From Cytobacillus firmus (GTDB taxonomy: Bacteria > Bacillota > Bacilli > Bacillales > Cytobacillaceae), in assembly GCF_023715565.1 (NCBI RefSeq), contig NZ_JAMBOJ010000023.1, positions 1 to 64,000 of the forward strand: a stretch of DNA of 64,000 nt. The letters are read 5' to 3'. The translations under genes and the position numbers were made by a program. Below, one piece after another: positions 59,408 to 64,000 of the stretch (the first letter of the stretch is position 1; the number at the start of each line of letters is the position of its first letter). Below the pieces are notes generated by a model. The model did not search any database, was not told the origin of the DNA, and saw only the letters and a list, made by a program, of their open reading frames with translations.

Positions 59408-59604
59408 ACAATGAAGAAATATCTCTTCCGCTGCTGATTTTAGTAGGAGTTATTTTAATAGCACAAAGTACGTTTCTATTTCTTGATGCAAGAAAGAACG
59501 GCCACAATTATTGGCTGTGGGGGATGATCGGTTTAATTCAGGCGCCAATGCCGACACTGTTTTACTTGATTTTCGTCAGAAAGATCTGGCAGAAAAAAGA
59601 TTAA
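59404..59604 (+). CDS. yxlD: YxlD-like SigY anti-sigma membrane protein
   Basis: A 66-residue protein with two membrane segments (LLILVGVILIAQSTFLFL and YWLWGMIGLIQAPMPTLFYLIFV), of the phospholipase D N-terminal-like type. By position and size it is YxlD, the negative regulator of SigY. Its start overlaps the yxlC stop (ATGA). Confidence 0.78.
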   Translation: MNNEEISLPLLILVGVILIAQSTFLFLDARKNGHNYWLWGMIGLIQAPMPTLFYLIFVRKIWQKKD

Positions 59605-59619
59605 TTGAGGGATGCAAGG

Positions 59620-59823
59620 ATGAAGAAATTAAAGCAGATGTTGCTTCTTGCAGCCACTGGCGGCCAGTTTTTCGGGATTGCCATGCTGTTTATTAATATC
59701 AAGGCTGCGATTATGTTTTATATTTTATATGCTTTAATGATTATTGCATTATTTATAGTTTTGATAGCTGAGAGAAAGAGAGAAAAAGAGGAGGAAGAAC
59801 AAAATGATTATCGTGACTACTGA
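59620..59823 (+). CDS. yxlE: YxlE-like small membrane protein
   Basis: A 67-residue protein with two membrane segments (about 8-26 and 32-53) and a charged tail (ERKREKEEEEQNDYRDY). Fourth gene of the sigY operon; YxlE is the second SigY-antagonising membrane protein in B. subtilis. The ATG at 59620 is chosen for its GAGGGATGCAAGG context. It overlaps the next gene by 20 nt. Confidence 0.7.
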   Translation: MKKLKQMLLLAATGGQFFGIAMLFINIKAAIMFYILYALMIIALFIVLIAERKREKEEEEQNDYRDY

Positions 59824-60121
59824 TACTGTATCCGGGAAAGAGATTAAAGAGATCAAAGGGTTTGTAAGGGGGAGTACAGTCCAGACAAAGCATATAGGTA
59901 AAGATATTCTGGCAGGATTAAAAACAATTGTAGGCGGAGAAATTGGCGAATATACTGAAATGATGGATGAAGCAAGAAAAAAGGCAATTGGCAGAATGGT
60001 CGAAGATGCTAAGGCAAAAGGGGCCAACGCAATCATTGGAATGCGGCTGCAGACCTCAGCCGTTATGCAAAATGCTGCAGAAATTATAGCTTATGGGACT
60101 GCAGCAATCATTGAAGAATAG
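59804..60121 (+). CDS. YbjQ-family protein (DUF74)
   Basis: A 105-residue YbjQ/DUF74 protein (IIVTTDTVSGKEIKEIKGFVRGSTVQTKHIGKDILAGLKTIVGGEIGEYTEM...AKAKGANAIIGMRLQTS), which forms pentamers of unknown role. AGAGGAGGAAG precedes the ATG. It overlaps the end of the yxlE-like gene and so ends the sigY operon, where B. subtilis carries ABC transporter genes. Confidence 0.9.
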   Translation: MIIVTTDTVSGKEIKEIKGFVRGSTVQTKHIGKDILAGLKTIVGGEIGEYTEMMDEARKKAIGRMVEDAKAKGANAIIGMRLQTSAVMQNAAEIIAYGTAAIIEE

Positions 60122-60329
60122 CAGAAGAAGAACCGGCTGACAGAGTTAGCTGGTTTTTTTATGTTATAAAAAGGGAAAGGAATAATATTTGGCAGAATAT
60201 ACTTGAAAAGAAACTAGTGAATTTTTTGTGATATTATAAGCATTTTTCGCCGAAATCCTTTACAATAGAATGAAACTTCTTAATAACGAAACTAAGAAAA
60301 ATGACACTAGAATGTGGATTGGAGTATAT

Positions 60330-61118
60330 ATGCTATATTACCGTACGTATGTGAAAGATAAGTCCCTTCCATGGGTTACCTTTGTTCATGGTGCAGGGGG
60401 CAGCTCTGCAATTTGGTATAAACAAATGAGAGAGTACAAAAAGCATTTTAATGTTCTGCTGGTAGATCTGCGGGGACATGGTCAATCAGGAAAGGGCGCC
60501 TGGGAAGAAGGAGATCATTTTACAGAAGTTTCTCAGGATATAGTGGATGTGCTCGATCATCTTCAAATTACGGACTCTCACTTTGTGGGAATTTCGCTGG
60601 GGACTATAGTGATCCAAACTATCGCGCAGAATCATCCGGAAAGAGTAGCTTCCATGATTTTGGGCGGTGCCATTACTGAATTAAACGGGCGCACTAGGTT
60701 TTTGATAGCCATTGCAAATTTGAATAAGTATATGCTGCCATATATGCTGCTTTATAAGCTATTTGCCTGGATTATCATGCCAAAAAGAAACCATCTTGAA
60801 TCAAGACATGCTTTTGTAAGGCAGGCAGCAAAAATGTGCCAAAAAGAATTCATCAACTGGCTGTCCTTAACAAAATCGGTTAATCCCTACCTGGGGAAAA
60901 TTCAATCCAGCATTTCCCACATTCCTACCCTTTTTATAATGGGACAGGAAGACCACTTGTTTATTAAGTCTGTAAAAAGTATTGCCCAAAAAGCTAAAAC
61001 AGCTACAGTCAAAATCATTACAGATGCAGGACATGTATGCAACATCGACAAACCTGATGCCTTTAACAGGATAACTATCGACTTCATCAACAGGCAAAAA
61101 AGAAGATTGGCTTCATAA
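60330..61118 (+). CDS. Alpha/beta hydrolase
   Basis: A 262-residue alpha/beta-fold hydrolase. The oxyanion region is FVHGAGGSSAIW (near 19), GHGQSGKG follows (near 50), the nucleophile elbow is VGISLGTIV (serine near 90), the acid lies in GQEDHLF (near 206) and the histidine in DAGHVCNID (near 234). The substrate is unknown. The ATG at 60330 follows TTGGAG; the frame extends upstream without a ribosome site. A terminator follows directly. Confidence 0.84.
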   Translation: MLYYRTYVKDKSLPWVTFVHGAGGSSAIWYKQMREYKKHFNVLLVDLRGHGQSGKGAWEEGDHFTEVSQDIVDVLDHLQITDSHFVGISLGTIVIQTIAQNHPERVASMILGGAITELNGRTRFLIAIANLNKYMLPYMLLYKLFAWIIMPKRNHLESRHAFVRQAAKMCQKEFINWLSLTKSVNPYLGKIQSSISHIPTLFIMGQEDHLFIKSVKSIAQKAKTATVKIITDAGHVCNIDKPDAFNRITIDFINRQKRRLAS

Positions 61119-61143
61119 AGGATCCCGGGGGATCCTTTTTTTA
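61117..61143 (+). terminator. Intrinsic terminator
   Basis: AAGGATCC and GGATCCTT around CGGG, followed by T6. Confidence 0.85.
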
Positions 61144-61144
61144 T

Positions 61145-61270
61145 GCTGCTTTACAAGGTTTATTGATTTTTAGTATTTTATCCACTGAGTCGATTGGAGC
61201 GAGCATCCTCTCCCTGCAATCAACGGACAACATTGATAGAGGAAAGACAGCCCTCTATTTGAAAAGCGCC
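61145..61270 (+). mobile_element. MITE-like element, deleted relic (copy 4)
   Basis: About 126 bp. The left part (CACTGAG-CGATTGGAGCG) and right part (GAGCATCCTCTCCCTGCAAT, CAACGGACAACATT) match copies 1-3, but some 150 bp between them are gone, the ends are diverged and no target duplication is visible. Confidence 0.7.
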
Positions 61271-61382
61271 TTTAAAATAAATAACAGAAAATTTATAAAA
61301 GTAGGTAAAAAGCTGATTGACTTTTAGTGTATGCGGTGATAATCTTACCAATATGGAAAAAAATGAAAAGGAGGGCTACAAA

Positions 61383-61463
61383 ATGATTTTAATTCATCAT
61401 CATCAAACAACAACTCAAAAATTAAAATCTGTAACCTCTCCTTTAGAACATATTAAACTGTAA
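61383..61463 (+). CDS. bmrB: Leader peptide of the bmrCD operon (BmrB-like)
   Basis: A 26-residue ORF (MILIHHHQTTTQ..., ending EHIKL) after a very strong AAAAGGAGGG site, followed by two hairpins each ending in a T-run, then a long leader before the ABC exporter. In B. subtilis bmrB (yheJ) lies in the same place and controls bmrCD by ribosome-mediated transcription attenuation when antibiotics stall translation. The same logic is inferred here. Confidence 0.7.
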   Translation: MILIHHHQTTTQKLKSVTSPLEHIKL

Positions 61464-61492
61464 CAGGATTTGCCTGCACATTTATTTAGAAG

Positions 61493-61527
61493 GAGCACAG
61501 GTTACATTTCGTAACGTGGGCTCTTTT
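61493..61527 (+). terminator. Attenuator hairpin A
   Basis: GAGC-CA-GTTAC pairs with GTAAC-TG-GCTC around ATTTC (two small mismatches), followed by TTTT. Confidence 0.65.
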
Positions 61528-61535
61528 GTCTTCTT

Positions 61536-61570
61536 AAAGACATATCGCATGCCGCGGTATGTCTTTTTTT
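61536..61570 (+). terminator. Attenuator hairpin B (strong terminator)
   Basis: AAAGACATA plus TCGC pairs with GCGG plus TATGTCTTT, a 13-bp stem with loop ATGCC, followed by T4. Confidence 0.78.
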
Positions 61571-61693
61571 CGTCTTATGCTCAAATATTACCGATTATGC
61601 TCAAATATACCGATAGGAAATTCAGGCATTGCCTGTTTTCATATATTTTAATAGCGGCTGTTACGGCAGCCATAAAAAAGGGAGGAACATTTT

Positions 61694-61753
61694 ATGAATG
61701 CAGTGAGAATGAAAAGAAAAGCACATTTGCCGGAGGATTTGGATGGAGGCTAG
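61694..61753 (+). CDS. Second small ORF in the bmrCD leader
   Basis: A 19-codon ORF (MNAVRMKRKAH...) with GGGAGG upstream. An 8-codon ORF (61756-61782, MYLLVGYV) with GGAGG begins 3 nt after its stop. Both lie between the attenuator and the TTG start of the exporter gene; they may be translated for coupling or may be chance ORFs. Confidence 0.35.
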   Translation: MNAVRMKRKAHLPEDLDGG

Positions 61754-61830
61754 TTATGTATTTGCTGGTGGGTTATGTATGAAAGCTCTCTTTAGAAACA
61801 TGAGCTTCATACCGGAAAGGGGAGAGATCG

Positions 61831-63588
61831 TTGTTTTCGATTTTAGGAAAATTAAGCTGGTTTTTTAAAGAAAACTGGAAAAGGTATACAATTGCCATTA
61901 CTCTGCTGATTATAGTCGGAATCCTTGATGTTATGCCTCCTAGGCTCGTTGGAATGGCAATTGATGATATACATCTTGGTCAAATGAGCAGTGCTACAAT
62001 AATGGAGTACCTTGGTTTATTTGCAATCATCACAATCGTGTCCTATGGAATCACTTATATCTGGATGTACCAGCTCTTTGGAGGGGCGTTCCTGGTAGAA
62101 AGAAAACTTCGTTCACAATTTATGGGTCACCTATTGAAAATGACTCCAACATTTTTTGAGAAAAACCGGACCGGTGATTTAATGGCCAGGGCAACAAATG
62201 ATTTAAAAGCTATTTCAGTAACTGCCGGTTTCGGAATATTGACACTGGTGGATTCCAGCGTCTTCATGCTGACAATATTGTTTACGATGGGATTCCTGGT
62301 TAGCTGGAAACTAACCTTTGCAGCAATATTGCCATTGCCTATCATGGCTTATCTGATAAAAATTTACGGGAAGAAGATTCATACGCGGTTTATGAGCGCA
62401 CAGGATGCTTTCGGTGAACTCAATGACCGGGTTCTTGAATCGGTTTCGGGAGTTAGGGTGGTCCGCGCTTATGTACAGGAAAGAGCGGATCAGCAGCGTT
62501 TCCATGACCTCACTGAAGATGTTTACAGCAAAAATATTGAAGTGGCCAAAATTGATTCACTTTTTGAGCCGACGATAAAGGTGATTGTGGGTTTAAGTTA
62601 TCTTATAGGGCTAGGATACGGTGCTTATCTTGTATTCCACCAAACCATAACTTTGGGCCAGCTCGTGTCTTTTAATGTGTATTTAGGCATGCTGATTTGG
62701 CCAATGTTTGCTATTGGAGAATTAATTAATGTCATGCAAAGGGGAAATGCGTCCCTTGACCGGGTACAGGAGACATTGTCCGCTAAGCAGGATATTCTGA
62801 ATCCTGAAAACCCGTCTATTGTTGAAGTCCCTGAAAATGTTATCTTCAAGGATGTTCATTTCCAATATCCTTCATCAAAAACGGCTAATCTTACAGGGAT
62901 TAAACTGCATATTGAACAGGGGGAAACGCTTGGCATTGTAGGGAAAACAGGAAGCGGAAAAACCACTTTTATAAAGCAGCTTTTAAGAGAATATCCGTCA
63001 GGCACAGGGAAGCTTGCCATTGCAGATGTTCCGATTGAAGAACAGGAGCTTGAAAGAACAAGGGGATGGATCGGTTATGTTCCACAGGATCATGTTCTGT
63101 TCTCGAGGACTGTCAGGGAAAACATCCTTTTTGGAAAAGAGGAAGCAACTGAAGAGGATATGCAAAAAGCGATTGATTTGGCAGCTTTCCGAAAAGACCT
63201 TGAATTGCTGCCGGAAGGACTTGAAACAATGGTCGGTGAAAAAGGAGTGGCCTTATCAGGAGGGCAAAAACAGCGGATATCGATTGCACGTGCCCTTGTG
63301 AAGGATCCAGAAATTCTGATTCTTGATGATTCTCTTTCAGCCGTTGATGCTAAAACAGAGAAGAAAATTATTGAAAATATCCGTACTGAGCGCAAAGGCA
63401 AAACGACAATCATTACGACACACAGAATGTCAGCAGTCCAGCATGCCGACCATATAATCGTCCTTGATGATGGCAGAATAGCAGAGGAAGGCACTCATGA
63501 GGACTTATTGGGTATGGATGGATGGTATAAGGAACAATTTTTGAGGCAGCAGACTCAAACATCTGCTGAAGAGGAGGTGCTTTCATGA
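61831..63588 (+). CDS. bmrC: Multidrug ABC exporter half-transporter BmrC
   Basis: A 585-residue type IV ABC half-exporter: six-segment membrane domain (about 15-300) and nucleotide-binding domain with Walker A GKTGSGKTT (near 372), Q-loop YVPQDHVLF, signature LSGGQKQR (near 474) and Walker B ILILDDSLSAVD, where aspartate replaces the usual catalytic glutamate after LILDD. That marks the degenerate-site partner of a heterodimer, as in BmrC (YheI, also 585 aa). It starts at TTG after GGGGAGAG and overlaps bmrD by 4 nt. Confidence 0.9.
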   Translation: MFSILGKLSWFFKENWKRYTIAITLLIIVGILDVMPPRLVGMAIDDIHLGQMSSATIMEYLGLFAIITIVSYGITYIWMYQLFGGAFLVERKLRSQFMGHLLKMTPTFFEKNRTGDLMARATNDLKAISVTAGFGILTLVDSSVFMLTILFTMGFLVSWKLTFAAILPLPIMAYLIKIYGKKIHTRFMSAQDAFGELNDRVLESVSGVRVVRAYVQERADQQRFHDLTEDVYSKNIEVAKIDSLFEPTIKVIVGLSYLIGLGYGAYLVFHQTITLGQLVSFNVYLGMLIWPMFAIGELINVMQRGNASLDRVQETLSAKQDILNPENPSIVEVPENVIFKDVHFQYPSSKTANLTGIKLHIEQGETLGIVGKTGSGKTTFIKQLLREYPSGTGKLAIADVPIEEQELERTRGWIGYVPQDHVLFSRTVRENILFGKEEATEEDMQKAIDLAAFRKDLELLPEGLETMVGEKGVALSGGQKQRISIARALVKDPEILILDDSLSAVDAKTEKKIIENIRTERKGKTTIITTHRMSAVQHADHIIVLDDGRIAEEGTHEDLLGMDGWYKEQFLRQQTQTSAEEEVLS

Positions 63589-64000
63589 CCACAGGAAAGC
63601 GGTTATTCCAATATGCACTTCATTATAAAAAAACGATAATTGCTGCATTGCTAATGCTTACAGTTGCAGTAGCAGCAGATCTGGCAGGGCCTTTCATCGC
63701 GAAGAAGATGATTGATGACCATATCCTTGGCATAGAATCTGTCTGGTATCAGACAGAAGGCGGAAAAGATGCTGTGGAATTTGATGGCCAGTTTTACAAA
63801 AAGGAGCAAAATATAGATCAGGGTGAGCGGAAAATTGATCAGGCCCGCATCCTGCAGGCTGGAAGCCAATTCGTCTTTATCAGGGGTGACATTTCTTTTG
63901 ATGGAGAGCGAACCTTCAAAGAGGGCAAACTCGTTATTGAAAAAAGCGGCCAAAGCGAAACCTATGCAGGTAAGGCATTAACTGGTGAAGAATTAATGCT
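63585..64000 (+). CDS. bmrD: Multidrug ABC exporter half-transporter BmrD (5' part)
   Basis: The first 138 codons of the partner half-exporter; the gene runs off the window. It opens with a membrane segment (RLFQYALHYKKTIIAALLMLTVAVAADLAGPFIAKKMIDDHI) and then a polar stretch (GIESVWYQTEGGKDAVEFDGQFYKK...), the large extracellular insertion between segments 1 and 2 that characterises BmrD (YheH). GAGGAGG precedes the ATG, which overlaps the bmrC stop. Confidence 0.9.
   Translation, partial: MTTGKRLFQYALHYKKTIIAALLMLTVAVAADLAGPFIAKKMIDDHILGIESVWYQTEGGKDAVEFDGQFYKKEQNIDQGERKIDQARILQAGSQFVFIRGDISFDGERTFKEGKLVIEKSGQSETYAGKALTGEELM

Noticed and set aside
61516-61782. 88-codon open frame in the bmrCD leader
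   Set aside because: Covers the attenuator hairpins, lacks a ribosome site, and the residues do not resemble a protein family; the region is better explained as regulatory RNA.
1-64000. tRNA, rRNA, CRISPR arrays, prophage or plasmid replication genes
   Set aside because: None could be recognised on either strand by reading; tiny RNA genes could be missed without a model search.

Overview
The window is chromosomal DNA of a low-GC, endospore-forming Bacillaceae, most like the Cytobacillus/Mesobacillus/B. firmus type. The evidence is spoVR, a sigY operon, pgcA, helD, strong AGGAGG-type ribosome sites, many intrinsic terminators, and a gene order that (from memory of Bacillus subtilis) follows the yhc-yhd-yhe segment: yhcT, yhcU, yhcX, pgcA, yhcYZ, azoreductase, yhdB, yhdC, spoVR ... 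yhdP, MerR, yhdT ... universal stress protein ... bmrCD. No rRNA, tRNA, CRISPR array or phage module was seen.

Layout. 1-7.4 kb: purine permease with candidate PurR boxes, RocB-like M20 peptidase, HAD phosphatase, Pit phosphate transporter with its DUF47 partner, EF-G-binding protein, small HTH protein, and a tiny ORF with a perfect ribosome site. 7.4-13.3 kb: helD, a SigB-type stress gene, pseudouridine synthase, yhcU, thiol-redox pair. 13.5-23.6 kb: conserved yhcX-pgcA-SDR-yhcYZ-azr-yhdB-yhdC-spoVR block, interrupted by a 330-bp structured repeat and by decayed regulator fragments. 24.2-31.8 kb: an accessory island bounded by two similar palindromes, holding a binding-protein/ATPase/permease importer, a PP2C-like protein and a YesMN-type two-component system. 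31.9-37.4 kb: a sulfur/persulfide region: a HesB-like gene with an in-frame TGA followed by a SECIS-like hairpin (candidate selenoprotein), then a CstR-type repressor and the yrk-type rhodanese, DsrE, TusA, metallo-beta-lactamase and TSUP genes, with five copies of a CstR-like operator. 37.5-46.2 kb: YitT, BrkB, a guanine-riboswitch purine permease, a zinc exporter with its CzrA-like repressor, a secreted His-rich protein and an OmpR-type two-component pair. 46.2-64 kb: two CNNM/CorC-type membrane proteins with a frameshifted MerR gene between them, acetyltransferase, kinase, XRE regulator, universal stress protein, class A PBP, methyltransferase, MFS exporter, the sigY operon, alpha/beta hydrolase, and the bmrCD multidrug ABC exporter behind a leader-peptide attenuator.

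Mobile and repeat DNA. One MITE-like family (about 280 bp, imperfect inverted ends beginning GGCT) occurs three times, each time flanked by a perfect 8-bp target duplication, with a fourth deleted relic. A second element with GGCTGGGACA ends is complete at 55.4 kb and truncated at the left edge of the window. The structured 330-bp element at 17.8 kb has a mini-copy at 39.6 kb. Four genes carry frameshifts or deletions: a rhodanese, a MerR regulator, a response regulator and a DUF4871-like gene.

How the genes cooperate: the 31.9-37.4 kb segment reads as a persulfide-sensing and sulfur (possibly selenium) handling unit under one repressor. Other self-contained circuits are CDF exporter/CzrA, SigY/anti-sigma, BmrB-type leader/BmrCD and the importer/two-component island. 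Names taken from B. subtilis or S. aureus rest on remembered family features, not on a database search.
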